Below are positions 1-5,946 of a DNA stretch of 9,328 nucleotides, piece after piece; within the stretch, counting starts at the first letter, position 1, and each line of letters begins with the position of its first letter. The stretch comes from WQUF01 sp031549525. GTDB lineage: Bacteria; Bacillota; Clostridia; Clostridiales; Clostridiaceae. Both the position numbers and the translations under genes were made by a program. The stretch is from positions 1 through 9,328 of the forward strand of contig JAVBPQ010000110.1 in NCBI GenBank assembly GCA_031549525.1, written 5' to 3'. The notes under the pieces are model-generated. The model saw nothing but the letters and a program-made list of their open reading frames with translations. It did no database searches and had not been told where the DNA came from.

Positions 1-149
1 TGACTTTTTCTATACTCTCACTATGAGATAAATCTCATAGTTACAACATTATAGACGCTAATCAGTTTCTCTAAGACTTTCACTGCCAAATGCTACATTT
101 AGCACATTAGCGACAGTCTGAGGCTCGTATCAAAACCTTTGAATCACAT

Positions 150-198
150 ACAAAGTTTTACTCAGGAGATGTTTGACTCCTGAAACCATATACTTTGT
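150..198. repeat. Nested hairpin
   Basis: ACAAAGT at 150-156 pairs with ACTTTGT at 192-198, and inside this TCAGGAG at 162-168 pairs with CTCCTGA at 177-183 around an 8-nt loop. Together they make a two-tier stem-loop of 49 nt. It directly adjoins the rRNA-spacer-like motif at 194-214, so it may be part of the same transcribed spacer. No function can be assigned from sequence alone. Confidence 0.55.
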
Positions 199-214
199 TC
201 ACTTTTCAATGATC
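194..214 (-). other. rRNA-spacer-like motif
   Basis: Read on the minus strand this contains GATCATTGAAAAGTGAAC. It resembles the box of the form TTGAAAACTGAAC that recurs in the 16S-23S spacers of Bacillus and Clostridium rRNA operons. No recognisable 16S, 23S, 5S or tRNA sequence adjoins it inside the window, so it is either the outer part of an rrn region to the left or a relocated relic. The resemblance is from memory of the family and was not searched. Confidence 0.3.
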
Positions 215-292
215 ATTATTTATTTAAAAATATTATATCCAAAAACAATAATTAATTTAAACTACAGTAGCGCAAAATGCGCTAAATACCTC

Positions 293-320
293 ATAGCACA
301 CAATTTTAATTGTGTGCTAT
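293..320. repeat. 13-bp perfect inverted repeat
   Basis: ATAGCACACAATT at 293-305 and its exact reverse complement at 308-320 are separated by only two T residues, giving a very stable hairpin on either strand. Neither side carries a run of T (or of A, for minus-strand reading), so it does not look like a rho-independent terminator. It sits about 35 nt before the IS200/IS605-like terminal hairpin and may belong to the same element or RNA. Confidence 0.6.
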
Positions 321-329
321 ACTGTATTG

Positions 330-386
330 ATTTTGTCCTAACGGAATTGTTTTTCATCCCACCCCTGAATGGAGTGGGCTTTCAAA
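330..386 (+). mobile_element. Putative IS200/IS605-type right end (remnant)
   Basis: On the plus strand TTGTCCTAACGGAATTG is followed by an 8-bp hairpin (CCCACCCC, loop TGAAT, GGAGTGGG with one G-T pair) and then CTTTCAA. This arrangement resembles the right ends of IS200/IS605-family elements, whose terminal hairpins are read as single-stranded DNA by the transposase and, in tnpB-carrying elements, form the 3' part of the guide (omega) RNA. No tnpA or tnpB coding sequence is seen in the window. The element must therefore either continue to the left, be a non-autonomous derivative, or be a relic. The match is by motif recognition only. Confidence 0.4.
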
Positions 387-441
387 CAACAAGTCTGTAG
401 CCATCTCTGAATCTCTTCTAACATTTAAAATAAATTTCATT
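387..441 (-). pseudogene. Degraded copy of leader and start of the 186-aa membrane-protein gene
   Basis: Read on the minus strand, this stretch matches the leader and first codons of the intact gene that starts at 2139 (matching part 2176-2120). TAACATTTAAAATAAATTT (plus strand) is exact in both copies, and the rest shows roughly eleven differences over about 52 columns, mostly transitions plus a one-base deletion after the ATG. The copy's ATG lies at 403-401. After only a few codons the similarity ends at the IS-like end. It looks like the truncated start of a second copy of that gene. It also forms the region just downstream of the nuclease gene stop. Confidence 0.5.
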
Positions 442-1420
442 AAGGAAGCATTTCTTTGAACTCACGCAACTTTTGTTCAAGCAGTTTTTTATCAATCATC
501 TGCAACGAATATTCGGACACAAGCGTTGGAGATAAATTTCTGCTCATAGCATATTCCACAATGTTATCGTCTTTTGTTGCACATAGTATAACACCAATAC
601 TTGGATTTTCATTTGACTTTCTATAATCTCTATCAAGTGCTTCAAGATAAAAATTCATCTTACCAATATATTCAGGTCTGAACTCATCTAATTTTAATTC
701 AAAAGCAACTAAACATGAAAGACCTCTATGATAAAATAACAGATCAATATAGAAATCACCATTACCAACTTGAACTCTATATTCTTCTCCTACGAAAGTA
801 AAATCTTTACCAATCTCTAAAATAAAATTTTTCAAATTATGAATAATTGCTTTTTGTATATCTTTCTCTGAATATTTTCTTGGCAAATCTAAAAATTCAA
901 GCACATAAGTATCCAAAAATTGTGATTTTATTTCTTTGGAAATTAGTACAGGTTCTAACTTCTGTTTAGAAAGCATATATCGCTCATAGTATGCACTTTG
1001 GAGTTGACGTTCAAGCTCTCGTTTACTATATTTTTCTTTGGCACATAAAGCTATATAAAACTCTTTTTGCTCTATCGTTTTTGTACCAGATAAAATCAGT
1101 AGATGATTTGTCCAACTAATTTGTGTCACCAGTGGTGACACAAATTCATTATCTTTATATGTTTCATAAAATTGGCGCATTCGATATAGTCCACGTCTGG
1201 TAAAACCTTTTATTTCAGGATAATTTTCTTTAATATATTTGGCAGTTGAATCAATAAAAGAATCTCCCCATATTGACTTTGAACATTCATTACTCAAATA
1301 TTCTCCAACATTCCAATATAATTTGATAAGCTCAGTATTCACACTTTGTAAAGCATTTTGATGAGCTTGCTTTATCATAGCAATGATTATATTTACATAT
1401 GGTATAATTTCATTACTCAT
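440..1420 (-). CDS. YhcG/DUF1016-family PDDEXK nuclease-domain protein
   Basis: A 326-residue protein of the YhcG (DUF1016) family. These proteins pair an N-terminal helical DUF1016 domain with a C-terminal PDDEXK nuclease fold and are often found in restriction-modification or defence neighbourhoods. Numbering from this ATG, the N-terminal domain spans about 1-160, including the family-typical stretch around SWTNHLLIL. The nuclease core is at about 215-265, with D226 in FYID, E241 and K243 in FELKL, followed by the conserved YIGKMNFYL segment. All expected catalytic residues are present. The ATG at 1420 is chosen over the in-frame GTG at 1429 because AAGGA (1437-1433) lies only 3 nt from the GTG. 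The ATG also overlaps a TGA stop of an upstream frame as ATGA, suggesting translational coupling. No restriction or methylase partner is in the window, so the gene is an orphan here. It could be inactive or serve defence; the biochemical role is not established by sequence. Confidence 0.88.
   Translation of the reverse strand: MSNEIIPYVNIIIAMIKQAHQNALQSVNTELIKLYWNVGEYLSNECSKSIWGDSFIDSTAKYIKENYPEIKGFTRRGLYRMRQFYETYKDNEFVSPLVTQISWTNHLLILSGTKTIEQKEFYIALCAKEKYSKRELERQLQSAYYERYMLSKQKLEPVLISKEIKSQFLDTYVLEFLDLPRKYSEKDIQKAIIHNLKNFILEIGKDFTFVGEEYRVQVGNGDFYIDLLFYHRGLSCLVAFELKLDEFRPEYIGKMNFYLEALDRDYRKSNENPSIGVILCATKDDNIVEYAMSRNLSPTLVSEYSLQMIDKKLLEQKLREFKEMLP
1118..1146. repeat. 29-nt palindrome inside the DUF1016 gene
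   Basis: A perfect inverted repeat with 14-bp arms and a single central base: AATTTGTGTCACC at 1118-1130 against GGTGACACAAATT at 1134-1146, with the inner A-T pair at 1131/1133. It lies in the coding sequence for residues EFVSPLVTQI of the nuclease, so it must also satisfy the protein code. It would form a strong mRNA hairpin or serve as a binding site for a dimeric protein. No T-run follows it. Confidence 0.85.
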
Positions 1421-1509
1421 ATGGTACACCAGTCCTTACCTAGAATAGCTCTTTCATTGAGAGGAACATAAATTTCTTCAAAAATAAAACCATGGTTTTT
1501 TATAATAAA
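1417..1509 (-). pseudogene. Tail of a lost upstream gene (candidate)
   Basis: An open frame of 30 codons without a plausible start runs into the nuclease gene. It encodes FEEIYVPLNERAILGKDW close to its end and stops at TGA 1419-1417, overlapping the nuclease ATG (1420-1418) as ATGA. The 4-nt overlap is the usual arrangement of consecutive operon genes, and the peptide composition looks protein-like rather than random. The frame is closed upstream by TAA at 1512-1510, and the terminator of the previous gene lies just beyond. I infer that a gene once preceding the nuclease was deleted except for its 3' end. The family is not recognised. Confidence 0.4.
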
Positions 1510-1514
1510 TTATA
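1509..1514 (-). promoter_or_regulatory. Possible -10 element for the nuclease gene
   Basis: TATAAT reads on the minus strand at 1514-1509, about 90 nt upstream of the nuclease ATG and just downstream of the preceding terminator. At the correct spacing upstream there is only the T-run of that terminator, so a -35 box is poor. It is the best candidate promoter in the gap. Confidence 0.3.
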
Positions 1515-1526
1515 CACTTTTGCGAT

Positions 1527-1570
1527 AAATAAAAAAAGGCTTGTTGCAAAACTAATTTCCCAACAAAGCC
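1527..1570 (-). terminator. Rho-independent terminator of the 186-aa gene
   Basis: On the minus strand GGCTTTGTTG (1570-1561) pairs with CAACAAGCC (1546-1538) with one bulged base. It is followed immediately by seven T residues and more T-rich sequence. It begins about 9 nt after the stop codon of the membrane-protein gene and separates that gene from the nuclease block. Confidence 0.8.
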
Positions 1571-1578
1571 CTTATGCA

Positions 1579-2139
1579 TTATGCTCTTCCTTCTGCTTCA
1601 ATTTTAGCTTTTCTTTCTCTTTTTGTACTTTTTACAGATCTAGTTTCTTTAACAGGTTGCATAAATAATGTTAAGATAGCCCACATTGTAAGAGAAAGAA
1701 ATACTGGAATGTAATTAAAAAAAACATAGTCTTTGATATATATATCATTAATATTTAATTTTGAAAAATTCATTATTTTATCCAAAAGACTTAATTCTAA
1801 ATTTTTAGATATAAAGCTTCCAATATATGAAGAACCTAAATTAAATAAAACAAATGTTATAGCAGAGATAAATACTAGTATAAAAGTTTTTCTCACACCT
1901 CTTTTGATAATGCTATAAAGAAATATTAAATTCAAAATCATAAAAACAATTACGTTATAAACATAAAATACTTTGCTATATGTCGTATATAAACCATATA
2001 AGTCTGTTGCTAAGATCTCGTATCCAATGTAAGTAATAATTCCCAATAGAGCAAAAAGTGCAATGTAATGATTTATGGCTTTAATAAGTGATTTCCTCTC
2101 TCTCCTTGGTTTTGTATAGATTTCTTGTCTAGTAACCAT
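1579..2139 (-). CDS. Unrecognised four-helix membrane protein
   Basis: I do not recognise a family. The 186-residue product starts with a short basic segment (RQEIYTKPRRERKS) followed by four hydrophobic segments at about 24-44, 56-78, 85-103 and 139-160. It ends in a strongly basic and charged tail (about 163-186, KSTKRERKAKIEAEGRA). Helices 3 and 4 are separated by a polar stretch of about 35 residues. The basic ends suggest that both termini are cytosolic. An in-frame TTG lies at 2145, but the ATG at 2139 is preferred: AGGA at 2150-2147 is 7 nt upstream of it. The gene has its own promoter and terminator, so it is likely a single transcription unit. A degraded copy of its leader and first codons lies at 387-441, indicating that it once had a paralogue or duplicate nearby. 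Confidence 0.75.
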   Translation of the reverse strand: MVTRQEIYTKPRRERKSLIKAINHYIALFALLGIITYIGYEILATDLYGLYTTYSKVFYVYNVIVFMILNLIFLYSIIKRGVRKTFILVFISAITFVLFNLGSSYIGSFISKNLELSLLDKIMNFSKLNINDIYIKDYVFFNYIPVFLSLTMWAILTLFMQPVKETRSVKSTKRERKAKIEAEGRA

Positions 2140-2176
2140 CCCCAAATCCTCTCTAACATTTAAAATAAATTTTATT
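2120..2176 (-). repeat. Intact partner of the duplicated leader
   Basis: This is the leader, ribosome binding site and first codons of the 186-aa membrane-protein gene, matching 387-441 at roughly four bases in five. The exact core spans 2152-2172 (copy at 417-437). Within the leader, AAATAAAATTTATTT forms a palindrome around one central A, and the 9-mer CTAACATTT (plus strand) occurs twice, at 2153-2161 and 2187-2195. These could be an operator or simply AT-rich structure. Confidence 0.55.
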
Positions 2177-2200
2177 TATGTATTAACTAACATTTATCTA

Positions 2201-2209
2201 ATTATATCA
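2201..2209 (-). promoter_or_regulatory. Extended -10 promoter of the 186-aa gene
   Basis: TGATATAAT on the minus strand is a perfect extended -10 element, about 60 nt upstream of the chosen ATG. The -35 region at 17-nt spacing (TTTATT) is weak, as is common for extended -10 promoters. The resulting leader of roughly 55 nt contains the duplicated sequence. Confidence 0.55.
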
Positions 2210-2293
2210 TTAATATTATGTATAATAAATACATTTTTAATATTTATTTCAAAGTTATATAATAAAATTTATAAATATTTAATATTTACTTTT

Positions 2294-3481
2294 TTACCTT
2301 TTTATCTCTTTGTATAATTCTTTCATACGCTTAATTTCATCACGACTTGAAGCTTTCTCACCATAACGAGCATCTATATATATTAGACGAATTTCCTTTG
2401 ATATTTGAGGTTCATTAAATTTATATTCTGCAAAATTTTCAAAATCACTGGTTGTCATATAAGATTTACTGCCAAAGCCTTCTTTATTGCAAAGGATCAT
2501 AAATTTTTTATATATCTCTCTTATATTATTAGTCCTAGGATTTATTTTATTGCGTGGAGCCTTCTTTTCATCAATAGAAATGCGCTGCTCTATAATACCT
2601 TGTGTTGTATCTTCTAAATTATTATTCATAAAAAGCTTTTTAAACAGCTTTATTATAAGAAATATAACTAAACCTATTGCAATTAAGATCATAATATTTT
2701 TTAAAGCATCTATAAATTCTGTAGAGACATAATTAAATTCCTCATTTAACTTCCCAAACTCTGGTGAAGCTTCTTGATTTAAAAATTCCAAATCTTTAGG
2801 GTTTATTTTTAATAAATTAAATAGAGGATAAATTATATATATTAAAAGTGTAATTATAAAAATCAATATAGGTACTATAATTTTAAAATAAAGGTTGCTT
2901 AAGATAAAACTCATCATATTTAAAAATGTTTTTGAACTTAATACAAAGCCTGCTATAACAACCATAGCAACTGGCACAATATTTAATATTTTAAATCTTG
3001 TCTCTCTTATTACATTAGAATCATGCCTTAGTATTCTCATAAGCAAAATGGAATTTAAAATAAATATAAATGCATATGGAAAGCAAATATTTGCTACAGC
3101 TCCTCCTGCAAAAATTAAAGACAATATAAAAAACGGTATGGCTATTTTTAAAAACATAAAAAATATATCAGTATAATCAAATTTAATGCTAAAGCCTTGA
3201 AGCTTAATAACGTTATAAATAACATATATTATAGGAGGAGTTAAGAGAGCAAAGTTTATAAAAGACATTGGCATTCTAAAAAATGAGAATATCATCACAA
3301 TTAAAGGTATATAGCGCATTTTACCTCTATCTTTTAATATAGCACAAAGAAGAGAAGAGAGGGCAATTATAGAAGCAGCAGTAAGCCCGCTATCTCCTCC
3401 AAGTAAAACCACAAAAAAATTAACAAAGAAAAAATAAAAGCAGATGTCGCTGAGAATTTTCATTGCAAATATAATGCTCAT
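2294..3481 (-). CDS. Polytopic membrane protein with DUF4129-like C-terminal tail
   Basis: A 395-residue integral membrane protein. About nine hydrophobic segments are visible at roughly 8-28, 31-50, 57-69, 75-94, 106-125, 130-150, 166-184, 200-221 and 262-284. A charged linker (about 285-316) leads to a cytosolic helical tail (317-395) with IREIYKKFMILCNKEG and MTTSDFENF. That layout resembles DUF4129, the C-terminal module found on membrane proteins encoded with MoxR ATPases, DUF58 proteins and transglutaminases. None of those partners is here. ATG 3481 has AAAGG ending 8 nt upstream. The gene is divergent from the ABC exporter across 121 nt, so the two may share regulation. No clear terminator follows the stop. 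The DUF4129 call is moderate; the molecular function is unknown. Confidence 0.75.
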   Translation of the reverse strand: MSIIFAMKILSDICFYFFFVNFFVVLLGGDSGLTAASIIALSSLLCAILKDRGKMRYIPLIVMIFSFFRMPMSFINFALLTPPIIYVIYNVIKLQGFSIKFDYTDIFFMFLKIAIPFFILSLIFAGGAVANICFPYAFIFILNSILLMRILRHDSNVIRETRFKILNIVPVAMVVIAGFVLSSKTFLNMMSFILSNLYFKIIVPILIFIITLLIYIIYPLFNLLKINPKDLEFLNQEASPEFGKLNEEFNYVSTEFIDALKNIMILIAIGLVIFLIIKLFKKLFMNNNLEDTTQGIIEQRISIDEKKAPRNKINPRTNNIREIYKKFMILCNKEGFGSKSYMTTSDFENFAEYKFNEPQISKEIRLIYIDARYGEKASSRDEIKRMKELYKEIKR

Positions 3482-3514
3482 GGTATTTTCCTTTCCTAAA
3501 AGGTACTTTTAATA

Positions 3515-3542
3515 ATTTTATCACAAATCACAGCGTTGTTAA
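3515..3542 (-). promoter_or_regulatory. Promoter of the DUF4129-like gene
   Basis: On the minus strand TTAACA (3542-3537) is followed after 16 nt by TAAAAT (3520-3515), which is also preceded by TG (3523-3522) as in an extended -10 element. The start codon lies about 34 nt further on. It is back to back with the exporter promoter. Confidence 0.55.
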
Positions 3543-3551
3543 TAGCTTTAT

Positions 3552-3563
3552 ATGAGTACTCAT
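3552..3563. promoter_or_regulatory. Palindrome at the exporter promoter
   Basis: ATGAGTACTCAT is a perfect 12-bp palindrome whose last base is the T of the TG in the exporter's extended -10 element. Its position would let a dimeric regulator block RNA polymerase at that promoter. No regulator gene is adjacent, so an operator role is inferred from position alone. Confidence 0.4.
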
Positions 3564-3571
3564 GCTACAAT
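3563..3571 (+). promoter_or_regulatory. Extended -10 promoter of the ABC exporter operon
   Basis: TGCTACAAT reads as an extended -10 element 31 nt before the ATPase start codon. No good -35 box is found at normal spacing. The element overlaps the end of the 12-bp palindrome. Confidence 0.5.
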
Positions 3572-3602
3572 TTAGTTAAAATAACTATAAGTGAGGTACA
3601 TT

Positions 3603-4319
3603 ATGCTTAAAATAGTAAATGTTTCAAAACGTTATGGAAAAACACTTGCTAATGATAATATATCATTAAGTGTTAAAGAAGGAGAGCTTGCAGTTTTGCT
3701 TGGTCCAAACGGTGCTGGAAAGTCTACGCTTATTAAATCTATATGTGGTCTATTGCGTTTTACAGGTTCCATCACAATTGGAGGTTTTGAAAATCATTCA
3801 ACAGAAGCAAAAAAAATCCTTGGATATATACCAGAAATGCCTGTATTATATCCTATGCTCACTGTATATGAGCACCTTGAATTTATTGCAAAAGCTTATA
3901 GATTATCTGATTGGGTATCTCATGCTAATATGCTCCTTGAGCGCTTTGAGCTATCTGATAAAAAAAACAAGCTTGGTAAAGAGCTTTCAAAAGGTATGCA
4001 GCAAAAGACCAGCATTTGCTGTGCACTCTTGCCAAAGCCAAAAGCTGCTATATTTGATGAGCCATTGGTGGGACTTGACCCCCATGCAATAAGAGAATTA
4101 AAAGCATTAATCAATGAAATGAAATCTAAAGGCTGTGCAATGATTATAAGCACACATATGATTGAGAGCATGGAGGAAAATTGGAATATAACACATATAA
4201 TGATGAATGGTCATATAGCATATACCTGCAGCCGCTCAGAAATTTCAAATGATAAAAAATTAGAAGATATCTATTTTTCTATAACTGAAAACAAAAATAC
4301 AGGTGATACTTATGAGTAG
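3603..4319 (+). CDS. ABC transporter ATP-binding protein
   Basis: A 238-residue nucleotide-binding subunit that would energise the membrane subunit encoded next. Visible motifs, numbered from this ATG, are Walker A GPNGAGKST (34-42), Walker B AAIFDEP (148-154), D-loop GLDP (157-160) and switch histidine H185. Two positions differ from textbook ABC ATPases: the Q-loop glutamine is replaced by glutamate (GYIPEMP, E78), and the signature is LSKGM (128-132) rather than LSGGQ. Both are common in ABC-2-type exporter ATPases of the antibiotic-export and EcsA-like group, so the enzyme is probably active. The ATG is preferred over the in-frame GTG at 3591 because GAGG at 3593-3596 lies 6 nt before it. 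The stop overlaps the permease start by 8 nt, showing a two-gene operon. The substrate is unknown. Confidence 0.92.
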   Translation: MLKIVNVSKRYGKTLANDNISLSVKEGELAVLLGPNGAGKSTLIKSICGLLRFTGSITIGGFENHSTEAKKILGYIPEMPVLYPMLTVYEHLEFIAKAYRLSDWVSHANMLLERFELSDKKNKLGKELSKGMQQKTSICCALLPKPKAAIFDEPLVGLDPHAIRELKALINEMKSKGCAMIISTHMIESMEENWNITHIMMNGHIAYTCSRSEISNDKKLEDIYFSITENKNTGDTYE

Positions 4320-5898
4320 TATAATTTATTTGATTTTAAAAAGTATAAAAAACAGCCTTCTCGAACTTATAAGAAAGCCTGCAAAGCTCATCATGTATAT
4401 CTTTATAATTTCAAGTATTATTGTCACAGTTATAGTATCCTTAACTACTCAACAAGATATTACTGAGTATACAGATATATTCTGGTTTAAGCTTGTATTC
4501 TTCTCTTATGTTATGATGTTTGTCATAATTGTATTAGTAAAGAGCCTTTCGTCAGGAGATACTTTTTTTGAGATGAATGATGTCAATTTGTTATTTGTTT
4601 CTCCTATAAGTCCTAAAAAAATTCTTATCTATGGAATCGTCAAATTATCAAAAACAGCATTTTTAGCAGGTTTTTTCATTTTATTTCAAAGCAATACTAT
4701 TGGAACCATTTTTGGTATAAATTTTTTCGGAATATTTCTAGTTCTTATTGTCTTTATGCTGTGTATGATATTATCAGAAATTTTGTCACTTTTTATTTAT
4801 AGTATAACAAATGGACATAATCTTCGAAAGCTCATAGTAAAATGCATATCAGTTTTAGTCTTTATACCACTAGCAGTATATTTTTTAACTTCATATATAT
4901 CAAGTTATGATATTATGACTTCTATAGAGAATACAGTAAATTCTCCATTTTTAAACTTTATACCTATCGCTGGTTGGGGATCTTATGCACTAATTAGTAT
5001 TTTAGTTGGAGACATTTTTAATGGCCTTTTCTTTTTAAGCATCATCATAATCTCAAGCATTTTCTTAATCATTGTAATTCTTAAATTAAAATCAGATTAT
5101 TATGAAGATGTGTTATGCGCTACAGAGAAGGATTTTTTAAAAAAACGTATTGCCCAAGAAGGAAATATAAATGCAGTAGGTGTATCAGAACGCAAGTTTA
5201 AAGTTACAAAGACAGGTATCTCAGGAGATGGTTCCTATGCTATATTTAGTAAGCACATCAGGGAGTCATTTCGTGAAAATCGTTTTGGATTTTTAAATAC
5301 TGCATCTTTGATTTTTATAATAGGTGCTGCATTAACAGCATTGTTTATGCCAGATGGTTCCAATTGCATTATGATAATGCAAATTTTAATGTGGATGCAG
5401 ATATTTTTAATCGGAAATGGCAGAGGCCTTAAAGAGCTTTATGCACATTATATATATTTAATACCTGAGCCTTCAGTTTCTAAAATAATCTTTAGCAATA
5501 TGGAAATAGCTTTAAGGACTTTAGTTGAAAGCATATTTATGTTTGGAATTTCTGGTTTTATTTTGGGTGATAATATATTGGTCATCTTAGGTGTAATAAT
5601 TTGTTATGTATTGTTTTCAATGCTCCTTGTGGCTATAAATTATTTATCTATGCGACTAACTGACGCTAATATAAGCAATGGTATTTTAATATTTATCTAC
5701 ATCTTAGCAGTTGTAATCATCATCCTTCCAGGAGTCATACCTGCACTTATTGTAGGTTACTCAGTTGGTGGTGTTTTAGGAACCCTTATAGGACTTTTAA
5801 TACTCTCCTCATGGGAACTCATTGCAGGGTTTGTATGCTTTTTTCTATCAAAAGGTATATTGCATAACTGCGATATGCCTGTTATAAAACCTAAATAA
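4312..5898 (+). CDS. ABC exporter permease (putative ABC exporter family)
   Basis: A 528-residue hydrophobic protein with about 12 or 13 membrane segments. A first group lies at about 25-258, then a polar cytosolic loop (260-325) rich in charged residues, then a second group at about 327-514. It resembles the large clostridial 'putative ABC exporter' permeases that pair with ABC-2-type ATPases. Similar short motifs occur in each half, LLFVSPISPKKIL at 93-105 and YLIPEPSVSKIIFSN at 382-396, suggesting two related halves whose loops contact the ATPase. ATG 4312 is preferred over GTG 4303 because AGGTG at 4301-4305 lies 6 nt upstream. It overlaps the ATPase stop, implying coupled translation. 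The substrate (peptide, lipid or drug) cannot be read from sequence. Confidence 0.85.
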   Translation: MSSIIYLILKSIKNSLLELIRKPAKLIMYIFIISSIIVTVIVSLTTQQDITEYTDIFWFKLVFFSYVMMFVIIVLVKSLSSGDTFFEMNDVNLLFVSPISPKKILIYGIVKLSKTAFLAGFFILFQSNTIGTIFGINFFGIFLVLIVFMLCMILSEILSLFIYSITNGHNLRKLIVKCISVLVFIPLAVYFLTSYISSYDIMTSIENTVNSPFLNFIPIAGWGSYALISILVGDIFNGLFFLSIIIISSIFLIIVILKLKSDYYEDVLCATEKDFLKKRIAQEGNINAVGVSERKFKVTKTGISGDGSYAIFSKHIRESFRENRFGFLNTASLIFIIGAALTALFMPDGSNCIMIMQILMWMQIFLIGNGRGLKELYAHYIYLIPEPSVSKIIFSNMEIALRTLVESIFMFGISGFILGDNILVILGVIICYVLFSMLLVAINYLSMRLTDANISNGILIFIYILAVVIIILPGVIPALIVGYSVGGVLGTLIGLLILSSWELIAGFVCFFLSKGILHNCDMPVIKPK

Positions 5899-5905
5899 TG
5901 AATTT

Positions 5906-5938
5906 AAAAATCGAATCTTTGAAAGGTTCGATTTTTTT
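5906..5938. terminator. Bidirectional terminator
   Basis: A 10-bp stem (AAAAATCGAA 5906-5915 with TTCGATTTTT 5927-5936), extended by a G-T pair and two further pairs around a small loop. T-rich flanks lie on both strands. It lies between the stops of the convergent exporter and methyltransferase genes and probably ends both transcripts. Confidence 0.85.
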
Positions 5939-5946
5939 GTGATCTT

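Larger units (their letters stand above)
1..329. other. Structured non-coding left edge
   Basis: No supportable gene lies here; the reading frames are short and cut by hairpins. Several inverted repeats are visible: a 9-bp stem at 21-29/32-40; a 7-bp pairing of 56-62 with 106-112 enclosing smaller pairings such as 74-78 with 115-119; a nested hairpin at 150-198; a 6-bp GC-rich stem at 268-273/279-284; and a 13-bp perfect stem at 293-305/308-320. None is followed by a convincing U-run on either strand, so they are not simple terminators. The density of structure suggests a non-coding RNA or the non-coding end of a mobile element. Which strand is transcribed cannot be decided, and the region may continue beyond the window. 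Confidence 0.5.

Noticed and set aside
350..380. The 8-bp hairpin as terminator of the nuclease gene
   Set aside because: On the minus strand the stem is followed by ATGAAAAAC rather than a T-run, so it does not fit a rho-independent terminator.
173..400. Plus-strand 75-codon open frame
   Set aside because: It begins with a TTG inside a hairpin, lacks a ribosome binding site, and runs through the inverted repeats and the IS-like end; the peptide is not protein-like.
1440..1493. 17-codon minus-strand leader ORF (starts MVLFLKKF)
   Set aside because: There is no ribosome binding site before its ATG, and another frame of the same stretch (the EEIYVPLNERA tail) looks more protein-like and couples to the nuclease start.
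1733..1918. Plus-strand frame opposite the 186-aa membrane gene
   Set aside because: It is antisense to a gene with its own promoter, ribosome binding site and terminator, and has no translation signals.
2405..3176. Three plus-strand frames opposite the DUF4129-like gene
   Set aside because: They are antisense shadows in AT-rich sequence with no ribosome binding sites or recognisable motifs.
3670..4171. Alternative frames (plus and minus) over the ABC ATPase
   Set aside because: The ATPase frame carries all ABC motifs, so the other frames are shadows.
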